From Algibacter lectus (GTDB taxonomy: Bacteria; Bacteroidota; Bacteroidia; Flavobacteriales; Flavobacteriaceae), in contig NZ_FOLN01000002.1 of assembly GCF_900112395.1 (NCBI RefSeq), positions 434,001 through 498,000 on the forward strand: a DNA stretch of 64,000 nucleotides, in the 5' to 3' direction. Made by a program: the position numbers and the translations under genes. The first letter of the stretch is position 1, and each line of letters begins with the position of its first letter. The notes beneath the pieces are model-generated. The model searched no databases. It was not told the DNA's origin and worked only from the letters and a program-made list of their open reading frames with translations. Below, piece after piece: positions 26,395 to 34,577 of this stretch.

Positions 26395-27153
26395 TTAACT
26401 ATCTAAGAAATAGTTATGTTCGCTAATTTCATTTTTAAGTACTTGCACATTAGGAACACCAATTTTTTTTCCTTTAGCAGAAATTAAACCTTCCTTTTTT
26501 AACAAAGAAAACACACGGATTACCTGCTCTTCTGTGGTTCCTGCATAATCGGCATATTCTTTTCGGCTTAGTGGCAAATTGAGATAACCACGTAAATCGC
26601 CAAACTTTCTATTAATATACAACAATGTGTCAATAACTCGCTCACGAACCGTCATTTGAGAAATAGACTTCACTTTAGATTCGCTGCGGTTAAGCTCGTT
26701 GGCATAAAACAACATTAATTGATAACTAAACTCAGGGCTTTTTCTTAAAGCATCTTGTAAACTATCTTTAGAAAAATAACAAAGCACAGTATCTTGCAAA
26801 GCCACGGCACCAATAGAATAATATTCTTCCGTTCCAAAACCACGATGGCCAATAATTTCGCCTTCTTTCGCAAAACGAACTATTTGCTCACGACCATTAA
26901 TACCGGTTCTAAAAACCTTAACAGTACCTTTGAGAATAAAAAACAAGCCATTAACTGGAGCGCCCTCTATTATAAACTGTTGGCCCTTTTTACAACGAAT
27001 GTCACTCTTTTCTTTTTCTAGAGTTTTAGGACCTAACGTTTTTAAAACATTTTTAATTAAACAATCGGAATTATCACATACTTCGCAAGCCGTTCTCGTG
27101 AGCGATCTCACGTTTGGCGGTGTTCTATATGTATTTACAACTGTATTTTGCAT
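26395..27153 (-). CDS. Crp/Fnr-family regulator with FNR-like cysteines
   Basis: 252 residues from the ATG at 27153. An ATG seven codons upstream is in frame, but the -7 element ends only 2 bp before it, so that codon would not be in the mRNA. The N-terminus has a C-x2-C-x4-C cluster (ACEVCDNSDC). The cyclic-nucleotide-fold domain (QQFIIEGAPVNGLFFILKGTVKVFR, GEIIGHRGF) has a fourth Cys in DTVLCYFS, at the position of FNR Cys122. The HTH (LSRKEYADYAGTTEEQVIRVFSLLKKEGLI) keeps FNR-like Glu and Arg but has Ile for Ser. An iron-sulfur oxygen/NO sensor is plausible. Likely controls the nitrate and nitrite genes on either side. Confidence 0.85.
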   Translation of the reverse strand: MQNTVVNTYRTPPNVRSLTRTACEVCDNSDCLIKNVLKTLGPKTLEKEKSDIRCKKGQQFIIEGAPVNGLFFILKGTVKVFRTGINGREQIVRFAKEGEIIGHRGFGTEEYYSIGAVALQDTVLCYFSKDSLQDALRKSPEFSYQLMLFYANELNRSESKVKSISQMTVRERVIDTLLYINRKFGDLRGYLNLPLSRKEYADYAGTTEEQVIRVFSLLKKEGLISAKGKKIGVPNVQVLKNEISEHNYFLDS

Positions 27154-27175
27154 AAAAAGCTTTAAGCGAATCACA

Positions 27176-27205
27176 CAAATATAAGTATTAATACTTACTC
27201 ATCAA
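27176..27205 (-). promoter_or_regulatory. Promoter of the Crp/Fnr gene with 16-bp palindrome in the spacer
   Basis: On the minus strand TTG (27203-27205), a 19-bp spacer and TATATTTG (27176-27183) form a perfect Bacteroidetes promoter. The spacer is almost filled by TAAGTATTAATACTTA (27182-27197), the same palindrome as at the nitrate ABC promoter. The arrangement fits repression by steric exclusion. It also settles the start codon of the regulator at 27153. Confidence 0.8.
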
Positions 27206-27248
27206 GAACACTACTTATTTTTAATAATTACGCAAATAGTTTCTAAAA

Positions 27249-27288
27249 ACAATAAAGACATCATATATTTATGATGTCTTTATTGTTA
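27249..27288 (-). terminator. Terminator downstream of ccsBA
   Basis: A perfect 17-bp stem (AACAATAAAGACATCAT with its complement, 6-nt loop) lies 46 bp past the ccsBA stop. On the minus strand it is followed by TTTTAGAAAC. It isolates the cytochrome operon from the Crp/Fnr gene. Confidence 0.8.
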
Positions 27289-27333
27289 AAACCGTAATTT
27301 AAAAATTAGATTTTATGTATATCTTTCTATCGA

Positions 27334-30300
27334 TTAAGGGTTTAAATCTATTCTACTGCTCTCATTTTTACGACAAAAAGTCTTCTTTCTGTAATACGCC
27401 AAAAGCGTTACAATAATCATAAAAGCAGCCAAAACATAAACAAAATTAGGAATTGGTAACGGATCGCCAGCGGCATAGCTATGCAAACCAGACAAGTAAT
27501 AGTTTACTCCAAAAGACGTCATGATAATAGACCAAAAAGCAAACATACTCGCTACGTTTATAATAAAGTTGTTGTTCAGTTTCGGGATAAATCTTAAATG
27601 CAGTACAATGGCATAAACAATAATACTTATTAAAGCCCATGTTTCCTTTGGATCCCAAGCCCAATAACGTCCCCATGATTCATTGGCCCAAACACCTCCC
27701 AAAAACGTACCTACAGCTAATACAAACAAACCAATAGTCATGGCTATTTCATTAATATAAGTAAGCTCTTTAATTTTAATTTCTATTATCGCCTTCGTTT
27801 TTGGTGTTTTAAAAATATAAAGTAACAACGCCATTAAACCTAAAATAGCAGACAATGCTAATGGCGCATAACTACTAACAATGGTTGCCACATGTATTTT
27901 TAACCAATACGACTTTAAAACAGGCATTAAATTGGTAATCTCCGGATTTAACCAATCTAAATAACTTACAAATAATAATGCCCCGGAAAATAAGGTAGCA
28001 AGTGGTAAAGAAAAATCTGATTTTCTAAACGTAAGTAGTCCGCATAGCAGTAACACCCAAGACACAAAAACTAACATCTCGTACCCATTACTCCATGGCG
28101 CATGTTGTGCCACATACCAACGTAAAATGATATTTCCTGTAAAGCATAGAAATGAAACTAGAGTTAGCACTATAAGTATATTATTGAAAAACTCTATACC
28201 TTTTTTCTGCACAAACATTTTTACAATAGCCAGAACGAGCAATATCAATCCAAGCGCAAAAAACACTTGAAATAACCAAAAATTAATATTGGCCTTATTG
28301 TACCAAAGTTCTGCTTCTATGCGCTCCGGAGTTGGTATTACACTTGCGCCTAAAACCTCTTGATATTTTTTAATGTACATTAATTTCTCTTGAGCATCAT
28401 CATACTTAAGCATTACAATGTCATTAAAATAAGATGGAATAATGCTTTGCGCGAACTGAGCATCTTCCTCTGGGAAATCTCTAAAATGATGTTTAAAACT
28501 AAACCAAGTATTATTGGCATCATTCTTATTTGGGAAGATCTTTAAATAATTTCCAGCAAATAAATTATATAAAATATTAAATCGCTCATCAACTTTTAAA
28601 ACCTCTTTATCAAACTCATTACGTTCTGCAGGCTTTTTCTTGTTAGCTTCTTCAACTTGATTGGTTAAAATATAATCGCCTTTAGCATCTAGCAAGCTAG
28701 TGTAAGGCAATAGATTATTTGTACCAACTACCACATCTTTAAAAAGGTCGCCTGTTTTATCAAAATCGGCCTTAACAAGCGGTATTTTCTGCCAAACGTG
28801 CGGTGCTATATGCATGGCTAAAAACGTTTGATTGGCATCAAAAGTCACTTTTTCACCATTTACTTCATAAGAAAAACTCGATTTTCTTGATATTTTTCTC
28901 AAAAACTCAGAACCTAATGTATTTACAGGTTTTATTCTACCATCAAGGTCTTGCACCAAAATTCTACCAAAATAATCGGCATGTGCGCGATCTACTTCTT
29001 GCGATTTTACTAAACGCTCTATTTGTTGTGCTGTAGAATCTTTTAATTGCTGCGCAAATGAAGCTTGTAAACTAAAAAGCAACATTACAACAGCTACATG
29101 TTTCTTTTTTAAATGTTTCAGTTTTTTATTAATTAAATGAAAACGAGATGCTTTTCCGAAAAGGGTAAAAAACATACCCAACGTCATCAGTACATATCCT
29201 AAATACGTAATCCAAGTTCCTAAACTATCATGATTAACAGAAAGAACAGTTCCTTTTTCATCAGTATCATAACTAGCCTGAAAAAAACGATAGCCTCTAT
29301 AATCTAGCACATTATTCATAAAAATTCTAAACGGTGTTTTTTCATCGTTATCTAAAATAGTAACTTCACTAGCATAAGCTGATGGACTCGATGAACCGGG
29401 GTAACGCTCTAACTGAAAATCATTTAACTGAATAGAAAACGGCGTTTCTATTGCGCCCGCTCCATAAGATAAAATCACTCTTAAATTGTCGATATTGACT
29501 TCGTGGTGTGTTGGTAAAAAGCCTTCGCGATACAATATATTTAAAGGCTTTTCAGTATCATTTACAGATACATTAACGAGTAATGCATCATCCTTCATTT
29601 TATCGTTTTCTTTAGAATCTTCAGATTCACTTTTTAAATGAAAAATTCCGCTTTCGAAGTACGTTAATGGTACAAATGAAATATCGCCCGATCGGTATAA
29701 TGTTCTTAATGTAATGGCATGCAAGCTATCCTTAGGAATAACTCCTGCTTGTTGTGACGACATGATAAAGAAATCTAAATTGTGAGGAGAATCTATACTA
29801 AAAGCACCATTTTCTTCAACAATATTAATAATACCTTTTTTATCAGAATTGAAACCAATTTCATGCTGATGCTCTCCTATCTTTTCAATTTCTCCTTTTT
29901 TAAGGTATATGGTATTTCTACCATTTCCTTCGGTAACTACCATTTCTAATAGGGGCTCACCATGTTTTTCATCTTCTACAACTTCGGCAATGGCATCTTC
30001 TACATAATCTTTGTAAGATACCGCTACTGTTGCGCCTTCAAAATCTGTTTTTAATGTGAAATCGTTATTTTTTATAGATGAAAACGATCGTTTTTCTTTT
30101 ACCGTTTTAGACGTTTTTCCATCAGTAATAGTTACTGATAAAAAATTAGTATCTGAAATAACCACATTAGACGATTGCCCTTCTCGAATACGCATAACGC
30201 CACCATAAGAGGTATAACGTGTAATTCCTGCACCAAGAATGATGACAATGAAAGATAAATGAAACAGTAAAATGGCCCACTTCTCTTTCTTTAATAAATT

Positions 30301-30504
30301 ATACTTAAAAATATTGGCGATGAATGAAAAAGCTAAACCAACCATAACCATCTCAAACCACCAAGAGTCGTAAATGATTATCCAAGCTGTTTTTGTTCCA
30401 TAATCGTTTTCAACAAATGTGGCTACAGCCATTGATACGGCAAATGTTAGCAATAAAAGTAGAGCCAACCTTGATGATGAAAAAAACTTGTATAATTTCT
30501 GCAT
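27334..30504 (-). CDS. ccsBA: Fused cytochrome c biogenesis protein CcsB-CcsA (ResB/ResC type)
   Basis: 1056 residues, the usual size of the fused Bacteroidetes system II synthetase. The N-terminal half is ResB/CcsB-like: several membrane helices, a large periplasmic part and a helix at about 430. The C-terminal half is CcsA with the heme-handling tryptophan-rich motif WGRYWAWDPKETWALIS near residue 950, and flanking histidines (HLRFIPK, IHVATIVSSYAPL). It attaches heme to apocytochromes outside the inner membrane. Here it follows nrfHA with a terminator in between, so it presumably matures the CxxCK-containing NrfA. Confidence 0.93.
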   Translation of the reverse strand: MQKLYKFFSSSRLALLLLLTFAVSMAVATFVENDYGTKTAWIIIYDSWWFEMVMVGLAFSFIANIFKYNLLKKEKWAILLFHLSFIVIILGAGITRYTSYGGVMRIREGQSSNVVISDTNFLSVTITDGKTSKTVKEKRSFSSIKNNDFTLKTDFEGATVAVSYKDYVEDAIAEVVEDEKHGEPLLEMVVTEGNGRNTIYLKKGEIEKIGEHQHEIGFNSDKKGIINIVEENGAFSIDSPHNLDFFIMSSQQAGVIPKDSLHAITLRTLYRSGDISFVPLTYFESGIFHLKSESEDSKENDKMKDDALLVNVSVNDTEKPLNILYREGFLPTHHEVNIDNLRVILSYGAGAIETPFSIQLNDFQLERYPGSSSPSAYASEVTILDNDEKTPFRIFMNNVLDYRGYRFFQASYDTDEKGTVLSVNHDSLGTWITYLGYVLMTLGMFFTLFGKASRFHLINKKLKHLKKKHVAVVMLLFSLQASFAQQLKDSTAQQIERLVKSQEVDRAHADYFGRILVQDLDGRIKPVNTLGSEFLRKISRKSSFSYEVNGEKVTFDANQTFLAMHIAPHVWQKIPLVKADFDKTGDLFKDVVVGTNNLLPYTSLLDAKGDYILTNQVEEANKKKPAERNEFDKEVLKVDERFNILYNLFAGNYLKIFPNKNDANNTWFSFKHHFRDFPEEDAQFAQSIIPSYFNDIVMLKYDDAQEKLMYIKKYQEVLGASVIPTPERIEAELWYNKANINFWLFQVFFALGLILLVLAIVKMFVQKKGIEFFNNILIVLTLVSFLCFTGNIILRWYVAQHAPWSNGYEMLVFVSWVLLLCGLLTFRKSDFSLPLATLFSGALLFVSYLDWLNPEITNLMPVLKSYWLKIHVATIVSSYAPLALSAILGLMALLLYIFKTPKTKAIIEIKIKELTYINEIAMTIGLFVLAVGTFLGGVWANESWGRYWAWDPKETWALISIIVYAIVLHLRFIPKLNNNFIINVASMFAFWSIIMTSFGVNYYLSGLHSYAAGDPLPIPNFVYVLAAFMIIVTLLAYYRKKTFCRKNESSRIDLNP

Positions 30505-30512
30505 AAAACTTT

Positions 30513-30569
30513 ATTAAAAAAAAGAAAGATAGTTTTGGTGATATCACTAATCATCAAAAACTATCTTTC
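30513..30569 (-). terminator. Intrinsic terminator between nrfA and ccsBA
   Basis: GAAAGATAGTTTT (30524-30536) pairs with AAAACTATCTTTC (30557-30569) across a 20-nt loop. On the minus strand the stem is followed directly by eight T residues (30516-30523). It lies in the 92-bp gap just before the ccsBA start codon. Partial read-through would give much more NrfA than CcsBA. Confidence 0.88.
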
Positions 30570-30596
30570 CTAATTATTAAAAACTAATACTAATCT

Positions 30597-32093
30597 TTAA
30601 TTATTTAAAGACACATCTTTTGCGCCATATTTAGATTCTCTTTCTTTAGCAGCCTCTAACCATTTTGGTACTAGGTTTTTCTTAAATTCTGCTTTCTCTT
30701 TTCTCAAAGCTTCCATATCTAAACCAATATACTCTTGAGCTTTTTCTTTAGTAGAAATATCTGGCATAGTTACAGCTTCATTATGGCCCAACTCAGCAAG
30801 TAAACGTGCTAATTTAACACGACCATCTTGAATAATAGTAAAACCACTACCGATAACTCTAGCGGTTTCTACAGGCGAGTGAAAAGATGCACCGTGAGAT
30901 GCGGCGGCATAATCCCAACGCCATTGTGCGTGACGGATATCCATTAAAATATCTTTCATTTGCTCTTCTGTTGCTCCTAAATCCCAAGCTTTTTTAGCTT
31001 CTACGTGAGCTTTAACTAGAAAACCTTCTAATTTTAATCTGTTTTCGGCTGTTTTACGTTGACGATCGTAAACATTCATCTTTAACTTATCAGCATCTTC
31101 TCTATGGCATACTTGGCACGCATTAGATACATTGTTTAACGGAGATTGTATGTGGTGATCTGTAAATTTTTGTCCGCCCTCACTCTTATATGGCATATGG
31201 CAATCTGCACAAGATACACCACGATCGGCGTGAACTCCTGTTAAGTAAGTTTCATATCCTGGGTGCTGTGCTTTCAACATTGGCGCACGGCTTAATTTAT
31301 GTGTCCAATCGCTAAATTCAATAGCATCATAATACTCTTCCATAGCTTCTACAGACATCCCATTTTCCCAAGGTAATTTTAAATAAGGTACACCTTCTTT
31401 TCCTGGTAATTTTTTATCAAAATAATACTCTACGTGACATTGTGCGCATACTAAAGAACGCATTTCTTGGTGTGTTGCTTGGTTAATATCTTTCCCCATA
31501 GCATCAAAAGCTTCAACCAAAGCAGGGCGAGATATGGTTAATTTCATAGTTTTAGAATCATGACAATCTGCACAACCAATTGGATTTACAATCTCATCGC
31601 CTTTATCTGCCCATTTACCAGAATAAAATTCGGCTATACCTTTTTCATTCATTAAACGTGGTACATCGGGACTCTTACACGTCCAACATGTAGCAGGCAT
31701 TGGTCCATCACCTTCTCCTTTAGGTCCACCAGTTCTAAGTGAGTTTGTTATATCTTTAATAGCATTCATGTGACCACGACCTTGACTATAATCTTTAGAA
31801 AAACCATAACCAGCCCATAGCACAACTAAATTAGTATCCTCATCTAGCATATCGCGCATAGCAGAACCACCCTGGTAAGTTGCAAAACTAGTGTCGGCTG
31901 TTTGTAAAAAGGACTGATACTCGGCTGGATAATTTTTTCCCCATTCGGCATTTCTTGGCTCATTATCTCCAATGTTAACCTTTGGAACATATTGATATTT
32001 AGCCTCGTTTTTCCTATTAACAATACTTGATGCTAATAATCCCAGTAGAAATACGACTACTACTGTCACAATAAATAAAACCTTGTTTTTCAT
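30597..32093 (-). CDS. nrfA: Cytochrome c nitrite reductase, catalytic subunit (ammonia-forming)
   Basis: 498 residues with a single N-terminal signal/anchor (VLFIVTVVVVFLLGLLASSIV). It carries the NrfA heme set: CWTCK (active-site heme with lysine ligand, about residue 137), CADCH, CAQCH, CADCH and CQVCH. The conserved Tyr/His region (SHGASFHSPVETARV) is also present. It reduces nitrite to ammonium with six electrons in the periplasm, and also reduces NO. Preceded by nrfH (26 bp) and followed by a terminator and ccsBA. Confidence 0.97.
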   Translation of the reverse strand: MKNKVLFIVTVVVVFLLGLLASSIVNRKNEAKYQYVPKVNIGDNEPRNAEWGKNYPAEYQSFLQTADTSFATYQGGSAMRDMLDEDTNLVVLWAGYGFSKDYSQGRGHMNAIKDITNSLRTGGPKGEGDGPMPATCWTCKSPDVPRLMNEKGIAEFYSGKWADKGDEIVNPIGCADCHDSKTMKLTISRPALVEAFDAMGKDINQATHQEMRSLVCAQCHVEYYFDKKLPGKEGVPYLKLPWENGMSVEAMEEYYDAIEFSDWTHKLSRAPMLKAQHPGYETYLTGVHADRGVSCADCHMPYKSEGGQKFTDHHIQSPLNNVSNACQVCHREDADKLKMNVYDRQRKTAENRLKLEGFLVKAHVEAKKAWDLGATEEQMKDILMDIRHAQWRWDYAAASHGASFHSPVETARVIGSGFTIIQDGRVKLARLLAELGHNEAVTMPDISTKEKAQEYIGLDMEALRKEKAEFKKNLVPKWLEAAKERESKYGAKDVSLNN

Positions 32094-32119
32094 GTATTAA
32101 GTGTAATTTATTTTAAAAT

Positions 32120-32719
32120 CTATTTGGTTTCCATTTCTTTTTCCAACCAGCTTGGTATTACAGCCTCTTCCTTATCTGTTGGTATTGGAGCTATATTACT
32201 TTTTATTGTTGAAATACCATGTACCGTACCATGAGGCACTTCTTGATGGCAAGACCAACATTGCCTTTCCGTTCTATTTTTAGCATGATCTTCTATATAT
32301 CCATCATACTTTACTTGTGTAACTTGCTGCACATGGCAACGAATACAGTTATTTTGAACCACCTCTTGAGATGCCTCTCTCATAAACATCACCTCTGGCT
32401 CTGCTCTTAACGTAAAAACCGATGCATGAAACAAACCATCTTTCGCTTTAAAGTAGTACTTATTAAATATGTTGTTATGTGGTACATGACAATCATTACA
32501 AGATGCCCATTCTCTATGTGAACTATGCATCCAACTGTTATAAACCGGCGTCATGACATGGCAGTTTACACAAGCTAAAGGATCATCAGACATGTAAGAA
32601 ACCAATTCCGCTTCTTTCGTCATAAATAAACCTAAACCTGTGATAATAGCTATAAAAAAAACCGCTATTGTTCGCCATCTAGATTTTTTATTTGGTAATA
32701 ATTTGTTTTGTATATCCAC
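32120..32719 (-). CDS. nrfH: Cytochrome c nitrite reductase, membrane quinol dehydrogenase subunit
   Basis: 199 residues, NapC/NrfH family. An N-terminal membrane helix (RTIAVFFIAIITGLGLFMT) is followed by four heme sites: CVNCH, CNDCH, CIRCH and CWSCH. It passes electrons from menaquinol to NrfA. The first codon appears to be GTG (32717-32719), since a stop lies four codons upstream and no ATG is nearby. First gene of the nrfHA-ccsBA operon, divergent from the Moco operon. Confidence 0.94.
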   Translation of the reverse strand: MDIQNKLLPNKKSRWRTIAVFFIAIITGLGLFMTKEAELVSYMSDDPLACVNCHVMTPVYNSWMHSSHREWASCNDCHVPHNNIFNKYYFKAKDGLFHASVFTLRAEPEVMFMREASQEVVQNNCIRCHVQQVTQVKYDGYIEDHAKNRTERQCWSCHQEVPHGTVHGISTIKSNIAPIPTDKEEAVIPSWLEKEMETK

Positions 32720-32886
32720 AAGTATAAATTATTCGAGTTTATTATTTAACTGCCTTTTCTTATTTAGTTGTAAAAAACTAACTACTAATATTATGTTAAA
32801 ATACATTTTTTTTCTTGTTGAACCAATAATAAAAATGCAATTCCCCAATGACTTCGCAAAAATGTTAATTTTTTTAACAGAATAAA

Positions 32887-32900
32887 ATGACAAATGTCAT
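32887..32900. promoter_or_regulatory. FNR-like palindrome between nrfH and moeA
   Basis: ATGAC-AAAT-GTCAT is a perfect 14-bp palindrome with the TGA-N6-TCA core and spacing of Crp/Fnr-type sites. Its centre is about 56 bp upstream of the predicted moeA transcription start, an activator position. The Crp/Fnr-family gene at 26.4-27.2 kb is a natural candidate. Confidence 0.5.
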
Positions 32901-32913
32901 GTTACAAAAAAAG

Positions 32914-32961
32914 TTGAATTAAAAATTAATATCGTTATATTTGCTAATACATAACGATATT
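32914..32961 (+). promoter_or_regulatory. Moco operon promoter with ModE box
   Basis: TTG (32914-32916)-N19-TATATTTG (32936-32943) is a perfect promoter. Overlapping the -7 element is an 11-bp inverted repeat (32928-32938 and 32951-32961). Its core CGTTATAT-N8-ACATAACG (32933-32956) has the same bases and spacing as the E. coli modA ModE operator as I remember it. A ModE-like gene is second in this operon, so autoregulation is expected. Confidence 0.85.
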
Positions 32962-32967
32962 TATAAT

Positions 32968-34146
32968 ATGATCTCCATAGCACAAGCCATATCTACAGTA
33001 AAGGCAAACACCAATGCTCTAATGAAAACAACTATTAAAACAGTTGAAAAAGCTGGTGGCTATATACTTTCTAAAGACATTAAATCACCGATTAACATGC
33101 CGCCGTTTAATCAATCGGCAATGGATGGTTACGCCTTAAGCTTACACGAAAGCAATACTTACCGCTTAATGGGTGAAATTCAAGCAGGCGATGAACACCA
33201 ACCCATATTAAAACCAGGAGAAGCCTACCGAATTTTCACAGGTGCAGCTGTGCCAAAAACTGCGAATGCAGTGGTTATGCAAGAAAAAGTTACTGTTGAA
33301 AAACTATTAATAAAAATTGAAGGTGATGTCTCTATAAACCAAAATATTCGTCCCTTAGGAGAGCAAGTAAAATATGATGATTTAGCTTTAATAAAAGGCG
33401 CAAAACTGACACCTGCAGCCATTGGGTTTTTAGCATCTTTGGGCATTACAACAGTTTCTGTATACAAAAAACCATCTATAGCTATTATCACCACAGGCAA
33501 TGAATTGGTAGACCCAGGAACCAATTTAAAATACGGAAAAATATATGAAAGCAACTCAAAAATGTTACTGAGTGCGCTTTACAATTTAAAATTCTACGAT
33601 ATTAACCTATATAATGTTGCTGATAATTATGGAAGGACAGTAGCTCAGTTAAAAACGGCGATTAATGAAAACGACCTCGTAATTATTACAGGAGGTATAT
33701 CGGTTGGAGATTACGATTTTGTTGGTAGAGCCTTAACCGAATTACATGTTGAAGAACTTTTTTATAAGGTGAAGCAAAAACCAGGCAAACCTTTGTTCTA
33801 TGGAAAAAAAGGAGCGACTCAAGTTTTTGCATTACCGGGTAATCCTGCTGCGGCACTTACTTGTTTTTACGTTTATGTTCACATAGCCTTACAGCAAATG
33901 ATGAATCGTGAGGATCTAGAATTAAAGCGGGTTTCAGCTAAATCTGCAACACACTTTCTAAAAAAAGGTGATAGACCTCAGTTTTTAAAAGCCATTTATA
34001 ATAATGGTGAAGTTGAAATTCTAGAAGGACAAAGTTCAGCCATGCAACATACCTTTGCCTTGGCCAATGCCTTAGTTTTTATGGATGAAAACGAACAAGA
34101 AATTACCATAGGAAAAACAGTTGAAACCATAATTTTACCCGAATAA
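32968..34146 (+). CDS. moeA: Molybdopterin molybdenumtransferase
   Basis: 392 residues from the ATG at 32968. The frame is open upstream to a TTG, but that codon lies inside the promoter. MoeA inserts molybdenum into adenylylated molybdopterin. Seen here: the N-terminal PINMPPFNQSAMDGYAL, GAAVPKTANAVVMQEK, the MoCF-fold signature ITGGISVGDYDFV and FALPGNPAAALTCFYVYV. It is the first gene of the Moco operon. The next gene starts one base after its stop codon. Confidence 0.95.
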   Translation: MISIAQAISTVKANTNALMKTTIKTVEKAGGYILSKDIKSPINMPPFNQSAMDGYALSLHESNTYRLMGEIQAGDEHQPILKPGEAYRIFTGAAVPKTANAVVMQEKVTVEKLLIKIEGDVSINQNIRPLGEQVKYDDLALIKGAKLTPAAIGFLASLGITTVSVYKKPSIAIITTGNELVDPGTNLKYGKIYESNSKMLLSALYNLKFYDINLYNVADNYGRTVAQLKTAINENDLVIITGGISVGDYDFVGRALTELHVEELFYKVKQKPGKPLFYGKKGATQVFALPGNPAAALTCFYVYVHIALQQMMNREDLELKRVSAKSATHFLKKGDRPQFLKAIYNNGEVEILEGQSSAMQHTFALANALVFMDENEQEITIGKTVETIILPE

Positions 34147-34147
34147 T

Positions 34148-34486
34148 ATGAGCTACAAAATTAAAAGTAGAATTTGGATAGAATCTGAAAACCATGTGCT
34201 TTTAGGCGAAGGCCGCGTACAATTATTAAAAGCTATTGAAACAGAAGGTTCTTTATCTAAAGCAGCAAAAACATTAGGGTTATCATACAAAAAAGCATGG
34301 TCGCTAATAGATTCTGTAAACAAATCGGCTAAAAAACCTGTAACTATAAATAGTACTGGCGGTAAAGGTGGCGGAGGTGCAGAATTAACGGATTATGGCA
34401 AACAATTAATTGCCGTGTTCGATGAAATAAATAAAAACTGTTGGAATTTTTTAGATGAACAAATTCAGAAACTTGATGAATTATAG
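34148..34486 (+). CDS. ModE-like winged-helix protein without molybdate-binding domains
   Basis: 112 residues, equal to the N-terminal DNA-binding half of E. coli ModE. It has the LysR-like winged helix (LLKAIETEGSLSKAAKTLGLSYKKAWSLIDSVNKS) and the glycine-rich loop TGGKGGGGAELTDYG typical of ModE N-domains. The two MOP/TOBE molybdate-binding domains are absent and no frame continues them. It is 1 bp after moeA, and the operon promoter carries a ModE box. How molybdenum status is sensed is not visible. Confidence 0.88.
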   Translation: MSYKIKSRIWIESENHVLLGEGRVQLLKAIETEGSLSKAAKTLGLSYKKAWSLIDSVNKSAKKPVTINSTGGKGGGGAELTDYGKQLIAVFDEINKNCWNFLDEQIQKLDEL

Positions 34487-34577
34487 TATTCAGTAAAAAA
34501 AGTACTCAGAATGCAGTCTCAAGATGTCTTATAAAATAATCCAACAATCATAAACAAATAATCAGTAACTAAACAAA

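Noticed and set aside
27154-27174. Upstream ATG for the Crp/Fnr regulator
   Set aside because: The -7 element at 27176-27183 puts the transcription start downstream of this codon.
32941-32967. TTG start for moeA
   Set aside because: It lies in the -7/ModE-box region; the conserved N-terminus begins at the ATG at 32968.
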